The translations under genes and the position numbers were made by a program. The notes below the pieces were generated by a model. The model searched no databases. It was not told the origin of the DNA and saw only the letters and a program-made list of their open reading frames with translations. Positions 35,605 through 48,079 of a DNA stretch of 64,000 nt are shown here, piece by piece. Positions within the stretch are counted from its first letter, which is position 1. Each line of letters opens with the position of its first letter. Source of the DNA: Phlegmacium glaucopus (Eukaryota > Basidiomycota > Agaricomycetes > Agaricales > Cortinariaceae); contig MU130622.1 in assembly GCA_015039465.1 (NCBI GenBank), positions 338,077-402,076 of the forward strand. The letters are read 5' to 3'.

Positions 35605-38600
35605 TTATGACAGCCCATCAGCCGCAGATAAGACACTCCGTGTCCAATCCTCCCCATCTTCTTCACCATGGTCAAGCAAGCTCAACTGAGGCGAAGGTGC
35701 AGATATCAACGATTGGGTTTCCAAAGACGACTCTGATGGTGTGGATACAGACGAAGCAGAAGGAGAGTGACGTGGATTAGTTAACAGGGTAGGATCGGAT
35801 CGGATGATGGGGGATGAAGGCGAAGGAGGTGAAACGATTGAAACACTAGCGATGGGGGTCTGTGGTGGTGCCTCTTCCAAATTCTTGCCTTCAGCCTTTA
35901 CCGGTATAGAGTTCGTTGCGGTTGCAGTCCAAGTCGTCGCAGTAGTAGGAGTGGGAGTGGGACTTGCCACACCCACATTCACACTGACTTTTGCCAGCTC
36001 CTGCTGCTCCCTCATTCCCTTCAACGGCATAGCCGTTTCAGGTGGACTAACATCAAATTCAAAACTGAACGAAGGGTCCTCAATCGGCGTATCCAGAACT
36101 GGAGGTAAATGTGAACGACTGCTCATACCCGATGGAGCCGTCACTGCAGAAAGAGGTGCAGAATCTGACGAATCACTCGTTCCTGATTCCCAAATGGACG
36201 AGTTAGGACCTTGTAGGTGATGTGGTAGGATGGGACCCGAAATAAAGGGCATTCCATTACCACTTCCAACACTATGTTCTCCTACACTGTTCAGCGAGGA
36301 TTCTGATTTCTTGTTTTTGGAGAATAACAGGCGTAGTGAAGGTCGTTTCAACCTCTTAGCCAACATGTTGGCGCTAGTAGGTGAGGGACAAGGTGAATCG
36401 TCATCTCTCAAACGATCCACATCACCAAATGATGCTAGAGACGTAGGCGACAAATTAGGAAGTGAAAGGAAAGGAATAGAAATCCTCCTTGCTTGACGAA
36501 CGGGAGACGCATTCGGTAGTTGGGGAAACTGAACAAGTGTTTCCTTAATCGGTGCTGCCTTCATCGTTGGTGTCGCCGTAGTAGCCGGCGATAACATCGG
36601 CATCGAATTCGAGTCCACAATCTCTACAAGTTCAATCTTCTTTTCATCACTACCATCATCCCATACCGGTAATTGTGAAAACGAAGAACTAGGCTCTGAA
36701 GTAGGAGTAGCCACCGATTCAACCGATGAAGAACATAGAGGTGGAGATGGAGACGAAGTCGGAGGGACAAGATGGACCAGGCCGCTGGGAGATGAGATAG
36801 ATTCACCGTCATCAGCTGTAACTATACCATCCTTCGAATCCATATGATGACGTGGGCCGGGGGATTCCAAAGGCTCACGCAGAGACGAAGCAGAACTAGA
36901 TGAATAATGACTCCTAGTATCCAGATAAACAGTCGGGATTTCTGATCTCTCCGTGTTTCGTTCAGAGGCCCATCGCCTCCTCACAACTTGGCCTTCTTCA
37001 AACAAAGAAGCTTCCTCTTCCTCAGAGGCATGATATCCCGAGCTTGGGTCATCGGTAGTATCCAGCGACGCCCGTCCAGAGCTCGTCAAACTCTTCTCTT
37101 CCTCACCTTCATCCTCCTCCTCATCGTCCGTCTCAGAAATATCAGTCATCTCCGCTTCCTCTTGTTTAGCAACCACATCCTTCATCGGAAGTGGCGGTGG
37201 GGGTGGACTATCCTTCGCCTCAGCCTCCTTCTCACTACCACCAGCCCAAATATCCTCCGCTTCACAGAAAACTTTGAGCAACGGCGGAGTCATATTCAAA
37301 CTCGGACAAAACACAAGCAATAAATTGCTTAAGGGCATCTTCGTCTGTTTACTCTCCTTCCCCGTCGCCTTAATTAGATCAACCACTGTGCGCAGTAGAT
37401 CATAATTTTCTTGTGGGAGTTGAGATATAAGTGACCTAATCTCAGCCACAAGGGACGCCGAAGGAGGCGGGATACCGGAGAAAGTGGGCATAGCGAGTGT
37501 AGTTAGTGAAGGAGGTTTACGGACTGCAAAACCACTTCGAGGTCCTCCTTGTGGTAACCCGGGTTTGCCGTTGTTTTCCCTCCCCGCTCCCGAGACACGA
37601 GTGTGTTCGGGAAAATTGGAAGATGCTTCTTTCTTGATAGCAGCATCGAAAAATGGAGACAATGCCTGTGTCAAGATGGATTCCGGAACTAAAGGAGAGC
37701 AACAACGAAAGAAAAATTAATTTGTCAAGGTTTAATTTGACCAAGTTACTAGACACATACGTTCACGTAGGTAAGCTTTAAAAACTGATGCGACGGCATG
37801 GGGGTCGAGGTCACCAGGGCTACATTCCGTCATATCGTAATCAACGCCTAAAATCCGATTGAGAAAAAAAAGAAAGAATATGAAGAAGATTTTACCTGAA
37901 TCAAACTCTGACCTCAGCTTTGACACATGAAAGGGACGCCCGTTGACACTAGAAGAAGAAAACAAATGGGTATCAACAATAGCTTTCAATGATAAAAAGA
38001 AAGTGGAGACAACACACCGAAACAGCCCCTCTTCCTGCACCCCCCAAATCAACAGATGCTGAGCACATCTCACTACAATAGCAGGTACAAGACGTCCCTC
38101 CAGCTCAAGAATCAACCCTTCCTTCTTCCCTCCCTCCACGCCCGCCGATCCCATTCCTTTCCCCACATTTACAGCAGTCTCCCTCGTCACCATCCTCAGC
38201 TCCCTCCCAAACACCACTCCACCAGTGACTGGTACTCCATTCTTACTCCGTAATCCTCCTCGTAATAATATTCCTAAGCTCGGTCCTGAAGATGCGAAGG
38301 GATCGTGATCTGACGTAGAAGCGGTAGAATGCACGCTGTATGCTCCAGATGGCGCATCGGGTGTCCGCCTCTTCCCACCGCCTCCTACAAATCCGACAAC
38401 ACTACCATGACTATGGCTACTCTTAACAATATGGGAATGTACACTTGGCGTCGATTGATTGGAGCTAGTCCTGACTAACCCATAATCCGTATGTGAAGCA
38501 CTCGAGAAGGAGGAAGGGCCATTCATGCTGCTCGAAGAAGACGAATAACCGGACCCAGATCCAGATGTACTTGGACTCAGACCCATACCCCACTTCCGAC

Positions 38601-40112
38601 CCATTTTTTCAACGGCTCGTTTGGCTAGACCTGCTGCGGCTGGTCCTAGACCACTAGCTGTCATGCTGATGGCGGTTTGACGGAAAGTGGCGGCGGGAGT
38701 TGAAGATGTAGGTGATGTTCCATCACCGCCGGTAACATACTGGGAAATGGAATGTTGTCGGGGTGAGGGTAACGCAGGGAGTGTACGTTCTTGACGAGAT
38801 ACGTTATCAGATGAAGAGTTGGTGGTAGCTGTAGTCCAAGCTGCGAATCTTCCTCGGATGTTACTAGTCGTTGGCGATTGTGACTGCTGACTGCCAACGG
38901 AGGTAGAAGAAGCAGATGCAGGGTGGGTCGGAGCCGAAGTCGTAAGCTGAGTGTTCGTGGATAGAGAAATGCCTTTCGAAGTAGAATGGGACATAAGCTT
39001 GGGTTCCGTCACCGATGGACCTAGTAGGGGTGAAACGGGCGTTTTGCCAATGGTCGGTGGCATACCCATATTCAAAGAAACAGATCGTCGATTGATAACC
39101 TTCACAGATGGTGGAGTGGACTTGGAAGGATGACTATCACTAACAGAAACAAAAGATTCGTCATCATCATCCTCTTCTGGCATGCCAAAGTTGGCATCGG
39201 TAATGAGTGCACTGAGACTCTTGTTGGAGACTTGAACGATAGTATGTGTAGATTGAAAAGATTCGGCCCAAGATACGGGTCTCGACGACCTGGTCGAACC
39301 CCCGGCTCCTCCGGGACGAACAGTATGATGACTGTTCGTCGAATCGCTCTTCCTCCAAGTTTCCTTCGTTTCCTTCTTATCGGGCATGTTATCAGTGGTG
39401 GCTCCCAGTTTGACCTTGTCAGGCTCTTTTTCTCGGATTTCTTTGGCCGCTGGCACGCTCTGTTGTGGTTGTGGCAGTGGTTTGGTAGTGACAGGTATCA
39501 TTGATACTGCGGCCACGGTTTGCTGCTGCAACATGTAATTTACGGCAGGAGAGATGCCAGGGCTGATCGGAATGACAGAAGTTCTGTTGAGCGGTTGGAT
39601 GGCTCTAGATTGTTCCGTATGAAGCGGTGAAGGTAGGTGTTTTGGTGGCGTTGGCGGTGGTAATGGTGACGAGGAGTGGTTTAGGACGGACGTTTTACCG
39701 GTTTTATTAAGGAGCTGTGAAGGAGCGAAGTATAAGTCTCGTAATGACGGTTAATTAAAATGAAGTGTATTACCTGTGTGGGAGCCGACGAGGACGAGAC
39801 AGATGACGATAATGGAAGAGGGGAGTCATGCTCAGCAGACTTTAGAAAGGGATGGTCCTGTTTTTTCTTGGTAGTGAAAACACGTTTTATCTTGATACTG
39901 CCGGCTACTGCTGCCTTGAAAGCGCTAGAAGAGGAAGAAATGGAGGGAGGTGCTGAAGAAGGTGCTGATTTGCTGTTGCTGGAACCCATGTTTTGGGATG
40001 GGTGCCTCAGAGGGGAGAGAGAGCTAATATTTGAATAAGCTCCAGGGTGGAACGAGGACGGGCCACCAGGATGAGGGCCACCAAAAGCATGATGGCCGTT
40101 CAAAGAAGACAT
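35605..40112 (-). CDS. RhoGAP-domain protein
   Basis: Five exons: 39774-40112, 38018-39714, 37896-37948, 37761-37847 and 35605-37688. They join in frame to about 1419 residues. The first about 570 residues are Ser/Pro-rich and disordered. The GAP domain begins at VVFGRELRMVTRETAVN and contains the arginine finger (GVQEEGLFR-VNG across a splice), VASVFKAYLRELPESIL and LPQENYDLLRTVVDLI, ending near LSNLLLVFCPSLNMTPPLLK. A disordered, acidic and Ser-rich tail of about 550 residues follows. It would turn off Rho-family GTPases; which one is not clear. Start: ATG 40112, only 74 bp from the end of the carrier gene upstream. Confidence 0.9.
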
Positions 40113-40186
40113 TCGAACAAAAAGCTTGCTATTCACACAACAAATCAAATTACAAGACTGCCGCTGTTTGCCGAATAATAATAATA

Positions 40187-41846
40187 CTACGGTGGCACTA
40201 AATACTCCTTAACCAACTCGTATGTGAAAAAAGATGTAGCAATACTCGGGGCAACTTTCACTAAAACAATAGAGTTAAGCAAAAGAACAATAATACAAAC
40301 TTTCACACTCACATAGATTAGGCCACAGCCCCCGGTACAAACCCGAAACACCTTCAACCTTCAATACACTCCTCAAGGCTTCGATCGCACCACCGTACTT
40401 GATCGATCCCCCTTGCATACCGCTTACTTGCATCTTTCGACGCAACACATCAAATGGGTATGTCAACGTCTGCGATATAGACCCTAGGAATCAACGTCTA
40501 AGCGCGCGTCAAATATCTCCCCGTCAAACACAACTCACCAGCCAAGGCGCCGCAAGTCAACTTCCTCGTAATACTGCTCTTCCCAGGAGGCGTAATAATC
40601 CCTCTCAGAAACTCATACGTAGCAAAATTGATCCCAACATATGGTGCAACACCAACGGCAGTCGTCACCAGCCCTCTATACAGCCCTCTCACTCCACCTT
40701 CTTCCCGAATAATCTTCAAGGTCATGCCCCATATCGTAAGATCCCCTTTGGTATACATTGGTGGTGCTACCGTGTGATATGCAGATGTCAAGGCATTGGT
40801 CGCTTGTGACAATGGTATGGACGACGTAGGTACACCTGTTATTTTCGCACCTCCTACTGCTGCTGCTGGTGTAACAAGCGACACAGAAGCCGTAGCAATG
40901 GATAATCTTGATCTCACGAGGTCTAGTGGGTATGTAGAACCTGAGAAAACGAAAATGATCAAATCAGCAAACAAGACCCTATTTTTGCATATAATGTGTA
41001 GTCAAGGACACATCCGCTCAACATCATATCCCGAGAAACGTAATGATGAATCAGCGGAACACGTACAGACAGAAGTTATCCCAGCCAGTGCTCCGCTAGC
41101 GAGTCGTTTCGGGGTATCCAATTCTTTCGAACCATGTCGGGTAAACCACTAGGGAAATGGACACACGGGTTCAATGACGTCAATTCTTGCACTTTGCATT
41201 ACTTACCTTTTTCAACTGCTCATACGTCGTGAACTGCACAGCACTATACGATATGAAAAAAGCCAATGTGTCAGTCACAAAGCTCCAACATTGAAGGGAG
41301 TTTAAGAGGAGAGACAGATAGGGGGTAGCCACTGAATGGACACTAGCAGCGCCGAGAATATGAATCACACCTCACCTATAAGGCACGATGCGCAAACAGT
41401 TAATACCATTCCCCCTCATAAATCCTTTAAAGCCCTCCTCCTGCCACATCCTCAACAGACTTCTCCAAACACCTTTATATTGCGAGTCAGATCCTCGTGG
41501 TTGAACTTGTCTGTAAATAAAATAAAACTTTGTTTCCAAGAATAGAAGATGTTTTGACAGACTGTATGATCTTTAGTCTTTCGAGAGGGCTGACGACGGT
41601 ACGTGAAGCAGCTCCTGCACATCCTCCAGCTATACATCCCCCCTAAGTCAGCCAGCAATAGAACAAGAATAAAAGATCCTCCCACTCACCAACGAAATAA
41701 GAAGCCACCTCCGGACTCACAACCCATAATGATGATCTAGAAGGCGCTTTCATAACTGGCAGCCGTGGTTCCTCTCTAGGGGATGATGATGAACTGGAAC
41801 CGGAACCGGAGCTCGAAGGTGTTGAATTATCAGTAGCGCTAGTCAT
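40187..41846 (-). CDS. Mitochondrial carrier (SLC25), YPR011C/SLC25A42-like
   Basis: Several exons; start ATG 41846, stop at 40187-40189. Three carrier repeats are visible. Each has a P-x-[DE]-x-x-[RK] signature: SPLERLKI, YPLDLVRSR and YPFDVLRRK. Typical second halves are FKGFMRGNGINCLRIVPYS, VRGLYRGLVTTAVGVAPYV and SGLYRGLWPN. GNGINCLRIVPYSAVQF resembles yeast YPR011C, which carries adenosine 5'-phosphosulfate and related nucleotides, and CoA/nucleotide carriers of the SLC25A24/42 group. The exact substrate is an inference. An unusual loop of about 50 residues, rich in Ala/Ser/Thr, sits in the second repeat. It carries a Ser-rich N-terminal extension. Confidence 0.88.
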
Positions 41847-42619
41847 GGTTGTTGGTGAATAGAAATAGCAAGCATTAAGGATTGAAAAAAAGCAGCTTTA
41901 ATTGCTTTTTTTGTTCTTCTAGTTTGGGGGGTTGAAATGATTGTGTTTTGATCCAATTCCAAGTATTATCCCAAAAGCCAAATCTTGTTGAACTAGAGAG
42001 GTCTCTATAATGGACGGGGGAAGGGGTTATATGGCTGACCTTGGCCGAGGCGAGCTTGCGAGTTTAAGTTTGATGCTAGTTTTTTTAGTTCCGACCATCG
42101 GGGATCACCGGGATCACCGGGAGTCATTGAGATCCGTTGACCCTTTCAAAGACACAGATTTTCATATGGATATGGGAAAACTTCAGGGAGGGAGAAAGCA
42201 AATTGTATTTGAAGTGTCAACATCCTGGATTACTGAAACTCATCTCCACATATTAAGTACGATATCCCGACCGATTTAAAGCTAGAATTTTCTATTCTTA
42301 TGTGGTGGCCAACACCCCTCAAACAAGCCATGAAACAGTACCTCCACCTGAGCATAGGGTCACACTATCACGTTTCTCTCTTTTACTAGCAACACTTTTA
42401 TTGGTTCCACATACTATTTAGCTATTATCTTAATAATACAAGCCGTATACATGTAAGTCCCTTTGAAAATAATGGTCTGGAAGTGTAGTGTACAGACAGG
42501 GGGAAGAAACAAACGATAAGCAAAAAGTAAAAATAAGTTTAGAGAGGTTTAAGGTCTATCGTCATAAGAAACATTACATATAAGGAGCGAATGCGATGGC
42601 GGAGAGGACCAAGATTTTT
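41847..42619. other. Intergenic
   Basis: This holds the carrier promoter and the 3' flank of the membrane-protein gene. Only short unconvincing frames are seen. Confidence 0.5.
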
Positions 42620-44490
42620 TTACTGTGGTCGTTCCCGCGCATATTCTGGTGGAGCAGACCCCATTGGTTGATCGAAAGGTAGTTTTCCACCTCCTTCCTC
42701 CGTTGTATGTGAAACCCGGGCGGGAAGCAACAATACATTTTGTAGTGGGCTATGTCGAAAGCTAGTACTAGGTCCCTCACTGAAAGTCAGCTCAGGCATT
42801 GGTGTTTCTTCTGGTCGGTATTTCCTATCTGGAATGTAGGGGAGGGAGATGCCTTGGGGCTATATATATATATAATGCCGAGAAGCAAGGGGNNNNNNNN
42901 NNNNNNNNNNNNNNNNNNNNNNNNNNNNNNNNNNNNNNNNNNNNNNNNNNNNNNNNNNNNNNNNNNNNNNNNNNNNNNNNNNNNNNNNNNNNGATCTCTG
43001 CAAATTTATTCTAGGGACCAAGGGATGACATGACTTACGTTCACAGAAGCAGCAATAGCTGTTTGCCACCTAGAATTTGGTGTTTGCACCACAGGAGGCG
43101 ATTGTAGTGTAGTATATGGATCTGGTGGCTGCGACTGTACTCTCCCTTGTGATGATCCCAGTGGATGATACTCACTGCGACGGAGAGGGAAGATTGATCC
43201 GTAATCTGTGACCATGCCTCGCCGATGCCGGTAGAACAGATAGCCAGCAGCAGCGAGGATGAAAGCCAACAGGATTCCAAAGATGATAGCGACGATACTT
43301 CCCGCTGCCAACCTGTTCCGGATAGGCAGATAAGTAGGATCAAAAGGTATCTAGATGAGAATAACTTACCCAGCTGCAGGTTGTTGTGAAGGAGTCGAGT
43401 AAACCTGAGCATAATCAATTGCAAATGTCAACGCCGAGTTATTCCACGCTTCAGATGTTAGTCGGACAGTATGGGCGCCGCTACCAAGATTTTCGGCTTG
43501 AAAAAGCATCGTTTGTGGTTGATAGAATTGCTTTGAAGTTGTATAGTTCGTTGTGGCACCATTATCCAATCGAACAGAGTACGGAGCGCCCTGGGGGCTC
43601 ACTGGACCAAAAATTGCGACCGCAGCGCCTATGAATAGACGTTAGTTGAATGCGCCATGGATTGCGCCTGTCACATACAAAATAGACTTGCCCTATGACA
43701 GATGGTGAGATGAGGACGTATCACAAGAGAGGGAGTCTACTCACTTTGAATGAATATTCGACAAATGCGCCAGCAGTCGATGTTACACTATAGATAATCA
43801 AGTAAGTAGGAGGGAAACACATTGATTAAGGCACGTACTGTCCCGAACCACCATTAAACATCCCGATATTAGGCGGGCTGGTAGTCCACGCCGATGCCGG
43901 CGTATACTTGAATGATGAATCCGAATCCTGAATCGTGTAGGACAAGAGCGATTCACTGTCCTCTCCTATAGGTGTCTGCCATGTAATCTATTGGAATTCA
44001 TTCGTCAAGACTTCTGGTTCAGGTATTCAAGAGAGTAAACAAACAAAATCAAGGTCCAACTTCGTAGTACCCAGATTCACCATGGTTACCTTATGCAATC
44101 CATTTTGTAAAGCAGCTGTCTGGAATAATTGAGTCTGGAAGACTTCCTCCGTTCCGTTCACTTTTCCATTTGCTGGAGAGTAGGTGTGGGAGTCAATGGT
44201 GACCTGATATGAACCATGGTCGGCACGTTGCGCCCCATATAGTTGCACCCCTGTTCCATAGAAAGTAAAAGAGACGCTGGCATTGGCGACCTGCGTGACC
44301 GTAAAACTACTGTCTGAATATCTAGCACCCAGTTATTCGTTATGTTAGGTCAGCACTGCAATGATTTGAAGTCAATATACTTGTCAATTGAGGAATCATT
44401 TGAGGTTCCTGATGTCCAATCATTTCCTCCAGTTCCAGAGTAGGAAATTACGGGAGAGAAGTCTTCGATGGTAGTTATGAGAGTAGGCAT
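42620..44490 (-). CDS. Type I membrane protein with beta-sandwich-like ectodomain (broken by assembly gap)
   Basis: The start MPTLITTIEDFSPVISY (44490) has no obvious signal peptide. The ectodomain holds two similar modules: one with VSFTFYGTGVQLYGA and LHKVTMVNLGTTKLDLDF, another with AAVAIFGPVSPQGAPYSV and AHTVRLTSEAWNNSALTF. This pattern is common in basidiomycete galactose-binding-like surface proteins. One membrane span follows (GSIVAIIFGILLAFILAAAG), then a basic stop-transfer YRHRRG and a cytoplasmic tail. The tail is interrupted by 100 Ns. The last exon encodes LPFDQPMGSAPPEYARER before the stop. The function is unknown; a surface or wall-sensing role is only an inference. Confidence 0.75.
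42893..42992. other. Assembly gap (100 N)
   Basis: Exactly 100 unknown bases, just after a short TA microsatellite (about 42861-42874). The round number suggests a placeholder, so the true length is unknown. Confidence 0.99.
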
Positions 44491-45873
44491 GATGGGGGAC
44501 GAGCCGAACGGTCGAGGGCGTTAAGTAAGAAACCCCGACCTACCCCGACGCCCTAAATATTAAGCCCTTTTGGCTCCAGGGCCGCCGCCGTTGCTGACCG
44601 ATGGCTGTGACATTTACCGCCGTGCATTTGAATTGAAGTCCAGTATGTATAAGCGTCTAGGTTTTGTTACTTCAAGTTTGCCTTTCTTATTTTGTATCCG
44701 GGCGGGAATCCCTGTACCGTCTCCTCACATTGAAGAAGTGGAGGTTTGTATATTCAAAGTTTGAGGCTTTGAGGGCCGGATCTATATGTTTCAATTACCA
44801 AACTTGGCTGCAAAAACATACCAACTTGGGCACTTTGAGCTCCCAAGGCACTCAAACTTTGAAAATGGTAAGCAAGTATTCAAATCGGCACTTCCCATCA
44901 ATAACCACAATCAACATTATGTAACTTGTAAGAACCCTTCAGGTACCGAACTTGTGCCGGCCGGACGCGCTGAGCGTAGTGAGGGTCTCAGTTTCAGGTG
45001 ACCAGAGGATTCCCAGAAAAATCTCAGACGAGATGATCTTGTTGGGCGTCGACAAGCACAGCTTCGTCAAGATTTCCAAGCGTCATCGAAACGGAATCCT
45101 GTCCTCGTTCAAGGTTGCATCGAACATTGTTTGCTTATATCGTGGTGTTGCCGCGCCATTTTATTCCAATAGCTGTCTCCTTAAATTGAAAGCGCCCAGC
45201 GCCTGAGTGACTCTGATCATAGCTTTAAACTCGTTAACGATTACTGAGGTCACCATGCTTTTCTTTTTTCTACAGATGTATTGAGAATAATGAGCAGTGC
45301 CACAGATACGAATGCAAACGTCTGATCAACATATACGGGAACGCGTGCGGGTATTGCGCTCATTGACAACTACCTATTTTGACTATCTTTTCGTATATAA
45401 AGGATCGTCGAACAGCCATGAAATTCGAACAATCGGAAAAACCGTTAAGCCTCTGACAAACTCGTATCCAGTGCCGTTAGAATCTGGATAGATCTGGATA
45501 CTTATCAGTAAATATTTTTGAGCGCGACCGAACGTATTTATATCATCCGAATGTTTCACGTTGAATCCATATTTCCTTGACAAGTGGCAAAGAATAATCC
45601 GCATCGCGGACGCCTTCTTCCTGTTCCAAGCAAGTTGATTAGTGCTGCGTAACGATCAACTCTGTAAAATTAGGGAAAGTTGCCCAACGTTCAACTCAAG
45701 CGTCCAGTAAAACAGAGAAGAAACACAGAGTAACAATTCAGTACAATGTTTTTAGCAGGCACACAGTACAAAGTCATTAAAAAAGGAGCGAACAGCACGG
45801 AGTAGATACGGGATAAATGCTAAAAGTTCGCGAATTTTCGGGTAAAGTAATCGGCCTCTGAGCTGATAAACAA
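44491..45873. other. Intergenic, no gene seen
   Basis: About 1.4 kb with only short frames. A stretch near 44940-45180 is richer in C and G, but no open product or known motif is visible. Confidence 0.45.
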
Positions 45874-47907
45874 TCATGCAGGAGTCGGAGGAGCCTGAGC
45901 CTGTCCATGGCCACCTAAAGAATAAACTACTTCAGTAAGAGAAAGTGATATCATTCAGGTCAAATTTTACCTCCTCGGTCACCTCGGTCACCTCGTCCGC
46001 GCCCCCTTCCGCCTCGTCCACGCTCTCCATCGTGATGACCCCTCCATTCTCCATTAGGACGGCCACGGAAGCCACCTATACGTTGTCAATTACGAGTTAC
46101 TAACAGTTAAAGACAGATACATACGATCTCCACCTCGGTCGCCACCTCTGGAGCCTCTGAAGCCACCACGGTCGCCACCTCGGAACCCTCCACGATCACC
46201 ACCTCGATAACCTCCACGCTCGCCACCATCTCCTCGATAACCTCCACGGTGACCACCACGCTCGCTGCCTCGGAATGTACCTCTGCCACGGCCACGTCCT
46301 CTGGCCTGGGTAAAGCCATCATCTTCTTCCCGCTGAACGACAGGATCACCGTTTTCATGGCCGTTAACATCCGGGTTGGAGGTTTCCGGAACCTCATCAG
46401 CTACCTCAGCAGGTGTAGCAGAACCGGATGTTCCAAATTTCGCATGCAAACCCGCGATGGAGGGGAGACCACCTTCATCATCAGCCCAGTCAAGGGTGGA
46501 GTTGTTGTTCGCCTAATGATACGCAAGTTAGTGGAATTTCAAGACGTTAAGAAATATTGGATACATCAACAACAGGCGCCGAGGACGTTACTGGTGCTTC
46601 TGAAACATGTCCGTTGACGGCCTCCTCGTGATCGATAGTATCAGACTTCTCAACCCAAACACCATCAAAGGCCGGCGTCTCGATCTCGCTCTCTTGAATG
46701 AAGCGCAAGCTGTTTGACAATGTTGCACCAGGTTCGCCTACAACAGAAATTGCGGTATCGGTGTCTACCGTAGACTCTGCAACAGCAGGTGCTTCCGCCT
46801 CCGCTTCCTCCTCCACTTCTACTTCCACCTCTACCTCCTCGACATAATCATCCTGAACAGGCGTTGGAGTCCGAGGAGGATTGCGATATTGTTGGTAAAT
46901 AGCCGATATCCGTGCATCTAGGTTATCCATAGGTAAACATTCAAAATAGTTGGGAGCTCTAAACCTACATGATGAACCAGCGATATCACCGGTACCAGAC
47001 AAGAGACCGTTGACGGCAGCCTGTTTCCTCTCTTCGTCTTCAGCGATGAGAGCATCCGCGGCCGAGACGATGGCAGCAATTTCATTGCTGTCAGCGATAT
47101 TTGAAATATTCACGACGCCGTCAACGACCAAGGAACGCAAACGAATCAGGCCAACAGTGTCATTTAATTTCGAGACCAGGGCCAACTAGAAATTTATGTT
47201 ATAAACGGCTGAAGTTGAGTAGAAAAAAGGGGAAAAAAGTACCTCCGCTGTCGATACGGCAGTGGCAATTCGGGCCTTGTCGGCTTTCTCACTTTCAATA
47301 CGTTTACTAGTCAGTTCCTGTACCAACTCGGCCTCGTGAACCTGAAGGTGGGTGAAAAAGAGAGTAGGTATGTGGGGGGGGAAAAAGTATGAAAGAAGAC
47401 ATGCCGCGCACCTCAACTGCTTTCTTTACTTCTCCCAATTCTTTTTGAATGGCTTCTAAAATTGGGAGCTGTTTGAGGGTTCGCTTCTGATCATCGTTAA
47501 GTTTTTCAGGGTCGGTAGCAGCGTAAACTGATATCCGTGACTGGAAAGTAAAGACCAATGAACCGAGGAATGTTAGAGAATATTAAATTAAATACAATTT
47601 TCTTAGTGGTGGCCTTGAGACGTTTGTGAATGAGATCAACAATTGGACTTGGTTTCAACAGAACTTCTTCCTCAGGAAGAAGCGACGTCTGTGAGTATGA
47701 GTGAGTAATAGCTTCAGGTGCCAATACACCGTCCTGGGGCTCAGAAGGTCCTGGTGTCTTTTCGGCAAGAGCTGTTTCGGGCACAGCTGGGGTATCATCA
47801 CCAGGCTCTGCAGACTTGGCCTTAGCCTTTCTTTTTTTCTTCTGCGTCCTTGAAAGTGGGGTTGGAGGAGGAGCACCAGGAACAATTCGTTGTACGACTT
47901 CTGGCAT
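45874..47907 (-). CDS. Caprin-like RGG-box RNA-binding protein
   Basis: A multi-exon gene of about 530 residues, with start ATG 47907 and stop at 45874. The N-terminus has a basic KKKRKAKAK stretch. A helical region reads DLIHKRLKATTKKISRISVY, then DPEKLNDDQKRTLKQLPILE and AIQKELGEVKKAVEVHEAEL. This resembles the HR1 dimerisation region of caprin. An acidic, Glu/Val-rich middle follows. The C-terminal about 110 residues are dense RGG/RGGYRGG repeats (46000-46290). Caprin works with G3BP in stress granules and mRNA control. The fungal homology is inferred from motif style, so the name is tentative. Confidence 0.6.
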
Positions 47908-48079
47908 TTTTTTTGAGAAAGAGAGAGATTGAAAAGAGATGTTGTGGCAGTTGCTTGCGGTGGTTGAAAACGAAGAAAATCGACGCGTCCTTTCTCACGA
48001 CCCAACACAGTTTAGTTGTCAGCCTCCATGCATGTAGTAACCATTGAAGCTATGAATTCTGAATCCATTTTACCCTTTC
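47908..48079. promoter_or_regulatory. Shared divergent promoter
   Basis: Only 172 bp separate the start of the caprin-like gene (minus) from that of the BTB gene (plus), so both promoters must lie here or overlap. Confidence 0.6.

Noticed and set aside
35804..36496. Plus-strand frames inside the RhoGAP gene
   Set aside because: Shadows of a long Ser/Pro-rich coding exon; the minus frame is continuous with the GAP domain.
17822..40112. A Rho-GTPase gene cluster (CDC24 plus RhoGAP)
   Set aside because: The two genes are 14 kb apart on opposite strands, with unrelated genes between. Functional kinship is real, but clustering is not supported.
42752..43069. Frames spanning the run of N
   Set aside because: Unknown bases were read as X; nothing is known about the sequence there.
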